From assembly GCA_038106145.1 (NCBI GenBank), contig JAYODD010000007.1:1-64000 (forward strand): a stretch of DNA of 64,000 nucleotides, read 5' to 3'. Source of the stretch: JBFJKD01 sp038106145. GTDB taxonomy: Bacteria; Pseudomonadota; Gammaproteobacteria; Pseudomonadales; Porticoccaceae. The notes under the pieces were generated by a model. It was not told the DNA's origin. It saw only the letters and a list, made by a program, of their open reading frames with translations, and did not search any database. Each line of letters starts with the position of its first letter. The first letter of the stretch is position 1. This document shows positions 37,556 through 46,814 of the stretch, one piece after another. The translations under genes were made by a program, and so were the position numbers.

Positions 37556-40003
37556 CTAGAAAATATCCTGTGGCAGCGGTGCACCCTGATCTCCCGCAGG
37601 GGTGCTATGGCTGGTGAGTGGCGGCGGTGCGTTTTCCCGTAAAAATAATTCAAATATGGCATCCGTGTCTCCCGGGGCCGCGCGCTGGCCGGTGGCGGGG
37701 TTAATACGCACCGACACCAGGCCGTCTGGTTGCGGTGGGAAGGTTTCGGGTTTGCCGGCAAGAGCCGCGCCCATAAAATCCATCCAGATTGGCAGTGCGG
37801 CAGAACCGCCGTACTCCCCTCTCCCGAGGGGTTTGTTGTCGTCAAACCCTACCCAGACCGTGGTAACCAGGGTGGGGTTGTATCCGGAAAACCATGCGTC
37901 GCGAGGCCCATTGGTTGTTCCGGTTTTACCCGCCAGATCGCTGCGCTTGAGGGTCAGAGCTCTGGTGCCGGTGCCTCTACGAATGACGTCCTTGAGTATG
38001 GAGTCGATAATATAGACGACACGCTCGTCCATCACCCGTGGCGCCGGTCGCAATATGGGTGTCTGTATGACGGTCGCGTCCCGGTCCGCGAGATCACTCG
38101 CATTCGGTTCGATATCCGATGACGTGTTACTTCCGTCGGTATGGCTTGTTGCAACCACCTCGTTGCAGTCGTTGCAGACCGCGACCGGGTTGGCGCGGTA
38201 CACCGTGTTGCCTTCCTGGTCGTCGATGCGGTCAATCAGAAAGGGTTCAACCTTATAGCCGCCGTTGGCGAATACGGTGTAGCCAGTGGCAATTTCCAGG
38301 GGTGTCAGGGCGTGGGTGCCGAGGGCGAGGGACAGGTTTTTCGGTAACTCGTCGCTGTTAAAGCCGAAATTTTGCAGCCCCCGGACGGCATTTTTGATGC
38401 CGAGGCTGCGCAGCACGCGGATTGAGACCAGATTGCGCGACAGGTAAAGCGCAGTGCGCAAACGCGTTGGACCATAGAATTTGCCGCTGTCGTTCTCGGG
38501 CCGCCACACACTCTCCAGCCCTGGGTCGTCGAAGACCACCGGCGCATCGTTGATCACCGTCGCCGCGGTCATTCCTTTGGTTAGCGCCGTGGCGTAAATA
38601 AATGGTTTGAAGTTGGAGCCTGGCTGGCGTTCTCCCTGGGTGACGCGGTTGAAATGGCTACGGTTAAAGTCATAGCCACCCACCAGCGCCCTGATGGCGC
38701 CATTTTCTGGTGACAGGGCCACCAATCCGGCCTCGGCAGCGGGTACCTGGGTCAATTGCCAACCCCCATCGGTGGCGACTACGCGCACCAGGTCGCCGAT
38801 GGTGAAGAGATCGCCGGGTTTGGCGATGGGCGCGCTGCGACTATTCTCTGTCAGGTAGCGCCGCAACCCCTTGAGACTGTTGTCCCAGTCCAGAGCGGCA
38901 TTACTGCCGTCCCCCAGCTGTACCGATAAATGCGTGTCGTCGATGGCGGTGACGATAGCGGCCTGGGTGTTCCCATAGGCCGGTGTCTGGCGCAGGGTGG
39001 AAAGCCAGGTTGTGGGGTCGGACAAGTTTTTTTCCGGCCCGCGGTAACCGTGCCGCCAGTCGTAGGCGTGTAGTCCCGCGCGCAGGGCCTGCACCGCTTT
39101 TTTCTGCAAAGTGCTGTCGATGGTGGTAATGACCGAGTAACCATTGGTGTAGGCTTCCAGGCCGAGCATTGCAATGGCTTCCTGGCGGGCCATTTCAGCG
39201 ATGTAGGGTGCGTCGAAATCCACCAGCGGCCCATGGTAACTGGCATCCACCGGCGCCATTACTGCATCGGTGTAGGTGGCTTTATCGATATGCCCGAGTT
39301 TGTACATACGGGCGAGAATCCAGTTGCGGCGCCCGAGTGCCCGCTCGGGGTTGGCCAGAGGGTTGAACGTGGAGGGCGCCTTGGGCAATCCGGCGATCAT
39401 GGCCAGTTGGGGTAAATTCAGCTCTTCAATAGATTTACCGTAATACACGCGCGCAGCCGCCTGAATGCCGTAGGCGCGGTTACCCAGATATATTTTGTTG
39501 GCGTACAGGGTCAGGATGTCGTTTTTGCTGATCTCATCTTCAATACGCAACGCGAGGAGTATCTCGTTAAACTTGCGCACGAAACTTTGTTCCCGGGTCA
39601 GGAAGAAGTTACGGGCGACCTGCATGGTAATAGTGCTGCCCCCCGATTGAATACTGCCGCTGCGGACCAGCTCGACGGCAGCGCGCAACAGACCCTTGAA
39701 ATCCACGCCGATATGGCTGTAGAAGCTATCATCTTCTGCCGAAAGAATGGCCTGCACGAACAGAGGGGGGATTTGCTCAAAACTGATGGGCGAGCGGCGA
39801 TTCTCGCCAAATTCGCCGATTAGTTGTAAATCTTGTGAGAAGACTCTCAAAGGTGTTTGCAATTTTACCGTTTTGAGGGTTTCCACCGGTGGCAATTTGG
39901 GGCTAAGGTACATGTACAGACTGGCTGTCAGGATCAGTCCGGCACCCAGGGCGGGGATCAGTGACTTGAGAAAAAATTTGGTGAGCCCAGCGAAAAAGTG
40001 CAT
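37556..40003 (-). CDS. mrcA: Penicillin-binding protein 1A
   Basis: This 815-residue bifunctional peptidoglycan synthase has one N-terminal membrane anchor (about 15-40). The GT51 glycosyltransferase has Glu in LSAEDDSFYSHIG and GGSTITMQVARNFFL. An OB-like insert follows. The transpeptidase has its active serine in GSNFKPF, an SxN (SRN) motif and LAGKTGTTN. I chose the ATG at 40003, which has AAGG upstream and places the anchor correctly; 23 extra codons in the open frame have no family support. It is divergent from pilM, the classic mrcA<>pilMNOPQ order. Confidence 0.95.
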   Translation of the reverse strand: MHFFAGLTKFFLKSLIPALGAGLILTASLYMYLSPKLPPVETLKTVKLQTPLRVFSQDLQLIGEFGENRRSPISFEQIPPLFVQAILSAEDDSFYSHIGVDFKGLLRAAVELVRSGSIQSGGSTITMQVARNFFLTREQSFVRKFNEILLALRIEDEISKNDILTLYANKIYLGNRAYGIQAAARVYYGKSIEELNLPQLAMIAGLPKAPSTFNPLANPERALGRRNWILARMYKLGHIDKATYTDAVMAPVDASYHGPLVDFDAPYIAEMARQEAIAMLGLEAYTNGYSVITTIDSTLQKKAVQALRAGLHAYDWRHGYRGPEKNLSDPTTWLSTLRQTPAYGNTQAAIVTAIDDTHLSVQLGDGSNAALDWDNSLKGLRRYLTENSRSAPIAKPGDLFTIGDLVRVVATDGGWQLTQVPAAEAGLVALSPENGAIRALVGGYDFNRSHFNRVTQGERQPGSNFKPFIYATALTKGMTAATVINDAPVVFDDPGLESVWRPENDSGKFYGPTRLRTALYLSRNLVSIRVLRSLGIKNAVRGLQNFGFNSDELPKNLSLALGTHALTPLEIATGYTVFANGGYKVEPFLIDRIDDQEGNTVYRANPVAVCNDCNEVVATSHTDGSNTSSDIEPNASDLADRDATVIQTPILRPAPRVMDERVVYIIDSILKDVIRRGTGTRALTLKRSDLAGKTGTTNGPRDAWFSGYNPTLVTTVWVGFDDNKPLGRGEYGGSAALPIWMDFMGAALAGKPETFPPQPDGLVSVRINPATGQRAAPGDTDAIFELFLRENAPPPLTSHSTPAGDQGAPLPQDIF

Positions 40004-40150
40004 TATAACCTTGGTATGATCAGTGGCGAAGTTATTGAGCCGGGTTATTATATAGCGGTAAGTGGACAACAATATACTTGCAAAGTTGCGATAATTAGTT
40101 AAAGTGGTTTAGTATCTGCTTGGCATAACTACGGGAATTAGAAAATAAAA

Positions 40151-41218
40151 ATGGGAATTTTCAGTTTTCTCGACAAGAAGTCCACACCCACCCTCGGCGT
40201 GGATATCACGTCTTCCACCGTCAAACTGCTCGAACTAAGCAAGAGCGGTGGCAAATACCGTGTCGAAAGTTACATGGTCCGACCCTTGCCAGCGAATACC
40301 GTAGTCGAAAAAAATATCAATGATGTCAATGCGTTAGCTGAAGTTATTCGCAAAGTGGCCAGCCAGTCGAAAACCCGCCTGAAAGATGTGGCGGTGGCAG
40401 TTCCCGGCTCCGCGGTGATTACCAAGGTCATTGAGATGCCGGCCGGTTTGAGTGATCAGGGCTTTGAAGGGCAAATTGCCCTGGAAGCGGATCAGTATAT
40501 TCCCTACCCGCTGGATGAGGTGTCCCTGGATTTTGAAGTGATTGGCCCGTCCGCCACCAACCCGGATCAGGTTGATGTGCTGTTGGCTGCCTGCCGTCGG
40601 GAGAACGTCGATTTACGGCAGGAGGCGCTGGAGCTGGCCGGCCTGACGCCGAAAGTGGTCGATGTGGAAGTGTTTGCCCTGGAGCGAGCCTTCAAACTTA
40701 TAGCCGAGCAACTCGAGGAGATTGGGGATCAGGTGGTTGCGGTTGCCGATATTGGGGCGACGATGTTGACCCTGAGCGTGCTGGTCGATGGCAAGACCTT
40801 GTATACCCGCGAGCAGTTATTTGGCGGCAAGCAGGTTACGGAAGAAATTCAGCGTCGCTACGGCCTGTCGGTGGAAGAAGCGGGTCAGGCCAAGAAACAG
40901 GGCGGTCTGCCGGAAGATTACGAGACCGAAATTCTCGAACCGTTCAAGGAAGCGTTAATCCAGCAGGTATCCCGTTCTTTACAGTTTTTCTTTTCTTCCA
41001 GCCAGTACAACTATGTCGATCAGTTGGTACTGGCGGGTGGGGTTGCGGCGATGGATGGTTTGCGCGACGAAATGGAACAAAAACTCGGACTCCCGGTTAT
41101 CGTCGCCAATCCGTTCGCGAATATGGCGGTCGCGAGCCGGGTGAACGCGGTGGCGCTCGCCAACGATGCGCCGGCCATGTTGATAGCCGCGGGTCTCGCC
41201 CTCAGGAGTTTTGAATAA
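40151..41218 (+). CDS. pilM: Type IV pilus inner-membrane platform protein PilM
   Basis: This is a 355-residue actin-like (FtsA/MreB fold) cytoplasmic ATPase of the pilus alignment complex. It starts MGIFSFLDKKSTPTLGVDIT, with nucleotide-site blocks VAVADIGATMLTLSV and LVLAGGVAAMDG. PilM binds the N-terminal tail of PilN (INLLPW). The stop lies two bases before pilN. It is the first gene of pilMNOPQ. Confidence 0.96.
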   Translation: MGIFSFLDKKSTPTLGVDITSSTVKLLELSKSGGKYRVESYMVRPLPANTVVEKNINDVNALAEVIRKVASQSKTRLKDVAVAVPGSAVITKVIEMPAGLSDQGFEGQIALEADQYIPYPLDEVSLDFEVIGPSATNPDQVDVLLAACRRENVDLRQEALELAGLTPKVVDVEVFALERAFKLIAEQLEEIGDQVVAVADIGATMLTLSVLVDGKTLYTREQLFGGKQVTEEIQRRYGLSVEEAGQAKKQGGLPEDYETEILEPFKEALIQQVSRSLQFFFSSSQYNYVDQLVLAGGVAAMDGLRDEMEQKLGLPVIVANPFANMAVASRVNAVALANDAPAMLIAAGLALRSFE

Positions 41219-41220
41219 TT

Positions 41221-41650
41221 ATGGCAAGGATTAACTTACTTCCCTGGCGAGAAGCGCACCGCGAGGAGAAAAAGCGCGAGTTTCTGATCGTGCTCGGTGG
41301 CTTCGTATTCGGCGCGCTGTTTGCGGTCCTGATCNNNNNNNNNNGGGTTGCAGAGCAACCGGCCGGAAACTGTCAAAATATTCGACGAATTTGTACGTTC
41401 CGTGCCAGATGGCGTCTTTTTCTCCGGAATGATTCGAGCGGGAGACAACGTCTCGTTAACCGGCTATGCCGAGTCCAATAATCGTATTTCGGCTCTGATG
41501 AGAAAGTTGAATGACTCTTCCAAGTTTAAAGATCCCAACCTGACCAAGGTGGAAGCCGATGAAACCCTTGGCGAGCAGGGAAGCCGCTTTGAGATGCAGG
41601 TCAAGTTGCGCGCGCCCGATCCGGCGCTGCAAGACAATGGAGAGGTGTGA
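41221..41650 (+). CDS. pilN: Type IV pilus assembly protein PilN, internal part missing in an assembly gap
   Basis: The N-terminal 38 codons (MARINLLPWREAHREEKKRE and the start of the transmembrane helix) carry the PilM-binding INLLPW motif. Ten Ns follow, then a second frame (GLQSNRPETVKIFDEFVRSV to the stop at 41650, about 101 codons) matches the C-terminal ferredoxin-like domain. PilN proteins have about 190-200 residues; here 139 are visible. So roughly 50-60 residues (the rest of the membrane helix and the coiled coil) are missing from the assembly. The split frame is an artefact. PilN pairs with PilO. Confidence 0.93.
41335..41344. other. Assembly gap: run of ten N inside pilN
   Basis: The ten-N pad replaces real sequence: comparison with the usual PilN layout indicates about 150-180 bp lost, covering most of the transmembrane helix and the periplasmic coiled coil. 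The two flanks are in different frames. Confidence 0.9.
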
Positions 41651-41652
41651 TC

Positions 41653-42261
41653 ATGGCGTTGCTGGATACGCTGGGCCTCAGGGACATTAATTTTGACGAG
41701 CTGGAGTTCGACTCCATCGGCGTGTGGCCGCTGGGGGTACGGATTCTACTGGTCATTGCGGTATTTTGTGCGTTGCTGGCGGGGGGGTATTTTTTCCACG
41801 TCAAGGACTTGAAAATGGAATTCAACCGGGTGGCAGGTATGGAAAAAGAATTGAAGGCCACTTATCAGACCAAAGCGTTCGAGGCCGCTAATCTCGATGC
41901 TTACCGCGCGCAAATGGAGCAGGTTGAAAAGTCATTTGGAGCCCTGCTCGCTCAGTTGCCAAGCGACACCGAGGTTCCGGGTTTGCTGGAGGATATCACC
42001 GAGTTGGGCTATGGCAGTAGTCTGGAGATCAAGACCATCTCCCTGCAACCGGAAAAAGTGGCGGAGTTTTATGTCGAACTGCCGATAAAAATCGTTGCCG
42101 AGGGTGGGTATCACGATGTGGGCACCTTTGTCAGTGGCGTCGCCGGACTGCCGCGCATCGTCACATTGCATAACTATTCCATGAAGGCCAATGAAGGCGA
42201 TCATCGTCTGGTGTTCGAGATAGACGCCAAGACCTACCGCTACAAAGGGCAGGAAGAATAA
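41653..42261 (+). CDS. pilO: Type IV pilus assembly protein PilO
   Basis: This 202-residue inner-membrane protein has a single transmembrane helix (about 26-48, GVRILLVIAVFCALLAGGYFF), a coiled coil (about 50-95) and a periplasmic ferredoxin-like domain. It forms heterodimers with PilN and contacts PilP. The ATG at 41653 has GGAGAGG upstream and lies two bases after the pilN stop. Confidence 0.95.
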   Translation: MALLDTLGLRDINFDELEFDSIGVWPLGVRILLVIAVFCALLAGGYFFHVKDLKMEFNRVAGMEKELKATYQTKAFEAANLDAYRAQMEQVEKSFGALLAQLPSDTEVPGLLEDITELGYGSSLEIKTISLQPEKVAEFYVELPIKIVAEGGYHDVGTFVSGVAGLPRIVTLHNYSMKANEGDHRLVFEIDAKTYRYKGQEE

Positions 42262-42264
42262 GTT

Positions 42265-42807
42265 ATGCGCAAGGTGTCGATGGTTGAAAAATTTGTGCTG
42301 ATCCTGTGCGCGCTGGCTGTTCTCGCGGGTTGTAGCGGAAGTCGGGAGCATGGTGATCTGGTACGGTTTGTGGAAAAATCGCGCAGTGAGCCAGTCGGTG
42401 AAATTCAACCTTTGCCGACGTTTCATCCCTATCAATCCTTCAAGTATGGTGTGGTGGCGCTACGCAGTCCCTTCGAGAAGCCGTTGCAAATAAAAGATAC
42501 CGGGCCGGCGGCGGGGAAGGCTACGGTTAAACCGGACGAAAGTCGCAAGAAAGAATATCTGGAACGGTTTAATTTTGCCGCCTTTACCATGGTAGGTACG
42601 GTGGAACAGGATGGAGTCAAGTGGTCGTTGATTGACGATGGCCAGGGGCGGGTACACAGGGTGAAACCAGGCCAGTACCTGGGAAAAAACCATGGCTTCG
42701 TTGTGTCGGTGAGCGACACCCGGGTAGAGGTTAAAGAGATCGTGCCGGATGGCAAGGACGGCTGGGTAGAACGGCCCCGGACCCTGGCTATCAAGGAGAC
42801 TAAATAA
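42265..42807 (+). CDS. pilP: Type IV pilus lipoprotein PilP
   Basis: This 180-residue protein has a signal peptide ending in LAGC (Cys 23), so it is a lipoprotein of the inner-membrane side. A proline-rich linker is followed by the beta-rich PilP domain (FTMVGTVEQDGVKWSLIDDG, then HRVKPGQYLGKNHG). It links PilN/PilO to the secretin PilQ. Its stop shares one base with the pilQ start. Confidence 0.95.
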   Translation: MRKVSMVEKFVLILCALAVLAGCSGSREHGDLVRFVEKSRSEPVGEIQPLPTFHPYQSFKYGVVALRSPFEKPLQIKDTGPAAGKATVKPDESRKKEYLERFNFAAFTMVGTVEQDGVKWSLIDDGQGRVHRVKPGQYLGKNHGFVVSVSDTRVEVKEIVPDGKDGWVERPRTLAIKETK

Positions 42808-44972
42808 TGACGCATCTTAGGGTAGCAGGTATGAAAAGGTATACGGCGCTGACGCGAAAACTGGTGGCTCTGGTCATGCTTAACCTGGGTTTGATTCTAT
42901 CCAGTGGGGCCGCCGCAAGCACGTTGGATGACATCAAATTTGCCGCGTTACCCGGCGATAAATTTGAAATACAGATGATGTTTTCCGAGAGCGTTGCCGA
43001 GCCGAAAGTCTACAGTATCGACAATCCCGCACGCATTGTGCTCGATTTTGAGGGCGCGCAAAGTACCTTAACCGAAAAAAAATACGCGTTGCCGTTCGAG
43101 AATGCCCAAAGCGTGGTGGTATTGACAGCAGGGGATCGCACGCGGGTAATCGTTAACCTCAAGCAGGCGGCGCCGTACGCCGTGCAAATGGCCGGCAATG
43201 TTGCTTCTCTTAACGTTGGCGGCGGGGGTGCTGGTGCGGTGGCCAGTGTTGACCACACGTCAATAGAGCAGTCAGCTCTGGGGGCGTCGCGCTCTGCCAC
43301 CGGTGGTGGTGTCACCGATATCGATTTTAAACGGGGCGAGAAAGGCGAGGGCATGTTAACGGTGACCCTTGCCAATCCGAAAACGGAGGTGGATATCGCC
43401 CAGCAGGGCAAGAATATCGTGCTCAAATTCTTCCGCACCTCCCTGCCGGAATATCTGAATCGCAGACTTGACGTACTTGACTTTGCAACCCCCGTATCGG
43501 TGGTCGATAGTGTGGCCAGCGACGGTACCACCATCATTACTATCGCCGCTTCCGGAGAATACGACTATCAGGCCTATCAGGCCGACGAACAGTACGTGGT
43601 CAGCGTCAAGCCCCTGACCCGAGCGGAACAAGAGGAGCGGCAGAACAAATTTGCGTTTGTCGGCAAAAAGCTGTCGCTGAATTTCCAGGATATCGAGGTG
43701 CGCTCGGTACTGCAATTGATCGCAGATTTTACCGACCTCAATCTGGTGGCGAGCGATACGGTGACCGGCAATATCACCTTGCGCCTGGAAAACGTCCCCT
43801 GGGATCAGGCGCTGGCCATCGTGTTAAAAGCCAAAGGGCTGGACAAACGCCAGGAAGGTAACGTGCTGATGGTGGCGCCTGCGGTGGAAATTGCCGAACG
43901 GGAGCGACTCCAGGTGGAGGCTAACAAACAGTTGATAGAGCTGGCACCATTGGTTACCGAGTTTGTGCGTGTACGGTATGCCGATGCGGGCAAGCTGTTT
44001 GAACTGTTTGATGTTAAAAAGGGAGGGGGTAGCGGCGGTGCGAACAAGGGCGCGACGTCGAGTATTTTGTCCGAGCGCGGCACTGCGATTGTGGATCAGC
44101 GCACCAACACGATTATTCTGACGGATGTCGAGGAAAAGATTGCCGAATTCCGCCGGTTAGTGCGGGAAATCGATATCCCGATTCGCCAAGTGGAGATCGA
44201 GGCTCGCATCATTATCGCCAGCACTGAGTTTCGCAAGGAAATTGGCGTGCGCTGGGGTGCGCAGGGGTTGCGTAATCCCGGCAATGGGCAACTGGGATTT
44301 GGCGGGTCGCTTGAAAATTTCTCCAGCCCGAATAACCCGATTGAAATTTTTGGAGGAACCGGGGGTACCATTCTGGTTAATGATGATGCGCTTGCAGTCG
44401 ATCTCGGAGTGGCCAATCCAAGTGGGAGATTTGCTCTCGAGTTACTGACCAACAACACATTTATAGACCTCGAATTGAGCGCGGCACAGAACGACGGTGT
44501 GCTGGAGGTTGTGTCACAACCCAAAGTACTGACCGGGGACAAGCAAAAAGCGGTCATCAGGGCCGGTACTGAAATTGCCTATCGGTCACAGACGTCGAGC
44601 GGGGCGACAGATGTCGAATTTAAGGAGGCGGTGTTGAAGCTGGAAGTGACGCCACAAATAACGCCGGACAACCGCGTCATCATGGATCTGCTGGTGTCAA
44701 AGGATTCTGTGCAGGAGGTCGAAGGCGGTGGCGAACCGAGAATCAACATCACCGATGTGACCACTCAGGCGTTGGTTGGCGATGGTCAGACACTGGTACT
44801 TGGTGGCATCTTTGAGATGGAAGAAGAGAATTTCGTGAACAAGGTGCCCTTGTTGGGGGATATTCCATTGGTGGGGAGGTTATTCCGCAACAACATTGAT
44901 CGCCGCGACAAGCGGGAAATACTGATTTTCATTACTCCCAGAATTATAAACGATGCGCTACTCGATAGATGA
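42807..44972 (+). CDS. pilQ: Type IV pilus secretin PilQ
   Basis: This 721-residue outer-membrane secretin has a signal peptide at about 9-38, two AMIN domains that bind peptidoglycan (about 45-130 and 170-260), a secretin/TonB short N-terminal domain (LSLNFQDIEVRSVLQLIADF), a NolW-like domain, and the C-terminal secretin core ending VPLLGDIPLVGRLFR. It is the pore through which the pilus passes. The annotated ATG at 42807 overlaps pilP; an ATG at 42831 would shorten the signal peptide region. The stop overlaps the aroK start (ATGA). Confidence 0.96.
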   Translation: MTHLRVAGMKRYTALTRKLVALVMLNLGLILSSGAAASTLDDIKFAALPGDKFEIQMMFSESVAEPKVYSIDNPARIVLDFEGAQSTLTEKKYALPFENAQSVVVLTAGDRTRVIVNLKQAAPYAVQMAGNVASLNVGGGGAGAVASVDHTSIEQSALGASRSATGGGVTDIDFKRGEKGEGMLTVTLANPKTEVDIAQQGKNIVLKFFRTSLPEYLNRRLDVLDFATPVSVVDSVASDGTTIITIAASGEYDYQAYQADEQYVVSVKPLTRAEQEERQNKFAFVGKKLSLNFQDIEVRSVLQLIADFTDLNLVASDTVTGNITLRLENVPWDQALAIVLKAKGLDKRQEGNVLMVAPAVEIAERERLQVEANKQLIELAPLVTEFVRVRYADAGKLFELFDVKKGGGSGGANKGATSSILSERGTAIVDQRTNTIILTDVEEKIAEFRRLVREIDIPIRQVEIEARIIIASTEFRKEIGVRWGAQGLRNPGNGQLGFGGSLENFSSPNNPIEIFGGTGGTILVNDDALAVDLGVANPSGRFALELLTNNTFIDLELSAAQNDGVLEVVSQPKVLTGDKQKAVIRAGTEIAYRSQTSSGATDVEFKEAVLKLEVTPQITPDNRVIMDLLVSKDSVQEVEGGGEPRINITDVTTQALVGDGQTLVLGGIFEMEEENFVNKVPLLGDIPLVGRLFRNNIDRRDKREILIFITPRIINDALLDR

Positions 44973-45493
44973 GCCCGCAGGGCAATGTAATTCTTGTCGG
45001 TCCCATGGGGGCCGGCAAGACCACCATCGGTAGACACCTCGCGCGTCTGTTCAATAAACAATTCCTTGATCTCGACCATGAAATTGAAGCCCGTTGCGGG
45101 GCGGATATTCCGTGGATTTTCGATGTGGAAGGGGAAAAGGGTTTTCGGCAGCGGGAAACCGCACTACTGGGTGAGGTACTAACAAAAAATAACATTGTCC
45201 TGGCTACCGGCGGTGGGGTGGTGGTTAGCTCGGAGAACCGCCGTCTTTTAAGCGCAAGCGGATATGTGGTGTATCTCGCCGTAGGGGTCGATGATCTTTA
45301 CGAGCGCACGCGTCAGGACACCCGTCGCCCCCTGTTGCAGGTTGCGGATCGGCGCAAAGCCATCGAGCATATATTGCGGGAGCGGGACCCCTTGTACCGG
45401 GAGGTGGCCGACCTGGTGTTTTACGCTCAAAAACACAGCCCCGCCCAGGTGGCCGAAGAATTGGCGGGTAAGATAAGCCTCGCCGCAGATTGA
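44969..45493 (+). CDS. aroK: Shikimate kinase
   Basis: This 174-residue kinase acts in the shikimate pathway. Walker A is GPMGAGKTT (11-19), the shikimate site is DLDHEIEARCG, and ATGGGVV and the RPLLQ lid arginine are present. It overlaps pilQ by four bases, which ties aromatic biosynthesis to the pilus operon, as in other gammaproteobacteria. aroB follows 36 bp later. Confidence 0.96.
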   Translation: MSPQGNVILVGPMGAGKTTIGRHLARLFNKQFLDLDHEIEARCGADIPWIFDVEGEKGFRQRETALLGEVLTKNNIVLATGGGVVVSSENRRLLSASGYVVYLAVGVDDLYERTRQDTRRPLLQVADRRKAIEHILRERDPLYREVADLVFYAQKHSPAQVAEELAGKISLAAD

Positions 45494-45529
45494 TGTGCTA
45501 GAGTACCTTTTTTTTAATATCGAAATTTC

Positions 45530-46609
45530 ATGCGCACGTTAACCGTTGACCTTGGTGTTCGCAGCTACCCTGTGTTTGTCGGCCCGGGGCTGCTCAACCG
45601 CAAGGATCTGTTCACCCAATATATTCGCGGTAGCCAGGTGCTGGTGGTTAGCAATGACACCGTGGGACCGCTGTATCTGCAACAGGTTGTCGACCGCCTG
45701 GCGGATAAAAAAGTGGATCAATGTATTTTGCCCGACGGCGAACAATTCAAAACGTTAGACACGCTGAACGTTATTTTTGACAAACTGCTTTGCAGTGGCC
45801 ATCAACGCTCCACCACCCTGATCGCATTGGGTGGCGGTGTGGTGGGCGATATTACCGGCTTTGCTGCGGCCTGCTATCAGCGGGGCGTCGATTTTATTCA
45901 GGTGCCGACCACCCTGCTCGCCCAGGTAGATTCCTCGGTGGGTGGGAAAACAGCAGTGAATCACCAGCTCGGCAAAAACATGATCGGCGCCTTTCATCAG
46001 CCGCAGGCAGTGATTGCAGACACCGATACGTTGACCACCTTGCCGGACAGGGAATTCCGTTCCGGATTGGCGGAGGTCATCAAATATGGATTGATGGCGG
46101 ACGCAACATTTTTTACCTGGTTGCAGGACAATATGAACGGCCTGCTGGAGAGACATAGCGATCTGCTGGTCGAGGCCATCATCCGCTCCTGTCGGGCGAA
46201 GGCCGATATTGTCAGTGCCGACGAGCGAGAGGGAGGGCGGCGCGCACTGCTTAATCTGGGGCACACCTTTGGCCACGCCATCGAGACGGCGCAAAATTAT
46301 CGCGCCTGGTTACACGGCGAAGCGGTGGCAGCGGGAATGGTCATGGCCGCGCAATTTTCCCAGGCACTGGGATGGTTAAAGCCGACCGAAGTGGAATCCA
46401 TCGCAACCCTTATCGCGCGCGCTGGATTGCCGACAGCGCCGCCCGCAGGCATCCCGGTGGAGCAATTTCTGTCGTTGATGGCAGTGGACAAGAAGGCGCA
46501 AAATGGCGTATTGCGTCTGGTGCTGTTGCGGGGCATCGGCGACGGCCGGGTGACAGCTGATTACGATCCCGATTTATTGCGAGCCACGCTGGCGCAGTTG
46601 GTGAGTTAG
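45530..46609 (+). CDS. aroB: 3-dehydroquinate synthase
   Basis: This 359-residue NAD-dependent, metal-dependent enzyme makes 3-dehydroquinate from DAHP. Recognisable blocks are the NAD site GGGVVGDITGFAA, TTLLAQVDSSVGGKTAVNH and the zinc ligands in LNLGHTFGHAIE. It follows aroK in the same direction with no clear ribosome-binding site. In many relatives a SPOR-domain gene (damX) follows; here gltB comes next. Confidence 0.97.
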   Translation: MRTLTVDLGVRSYPVFVGPGLLNRKDLFTQYIRGSQVLVVSNDTVGPLYLQQVVDRLADKKVDQCILPDGEQFKTLDTLNVIFDKLLCSGHQRSTTLIALGGGVVGDITGFAAACYQRGVDFIQVPTTLLAQVDSSVGGKTAVNHQLGKNMIGAFHQPQAVIADTDTLTTLPDREFRSGLAEVIKYGLMADATFFTWLQDNMNGLLERHSDLLVEAIIRSCRAKADIVSADEREGGRRALLNLGHTFGHAIETAQNYRAWLHGEAVAAGMVMAAQFSQALGWLKPTEVESIATLIARAGLPTAPPAGIPVEQFLSLMAVDKKAQNGVLRLVLLRGIGDGRVTADYDPDLLRATLAQLVS

Positions 46610-46814
46610 CGCGTCCTCGATGGCCAAAAAATAACCCGGCGACGGGGTCATACCTGTTGGCGAGTGCCACGATACAGGCCCTGTCACAGGCGAGATGTGT
46701 GATTGATTTGTCCCGCTGTCATCCGGCGTGTAAAATGTCCCTCCTTTTGCCTTATCGCACCGTCCCTGGGGTGCGTTTTGGTCATTTAACTTCCTGTATT
46801 AATTAGAGTTTCTT

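Noticed and set aside
46750..46785. Weak hairpin (CGCACC/GGTGCG with TTTT) before gltB as an attenuator
   Set aside because: The six-base stem and four T are too weak, and no leader peptide or alternative fold was seen.
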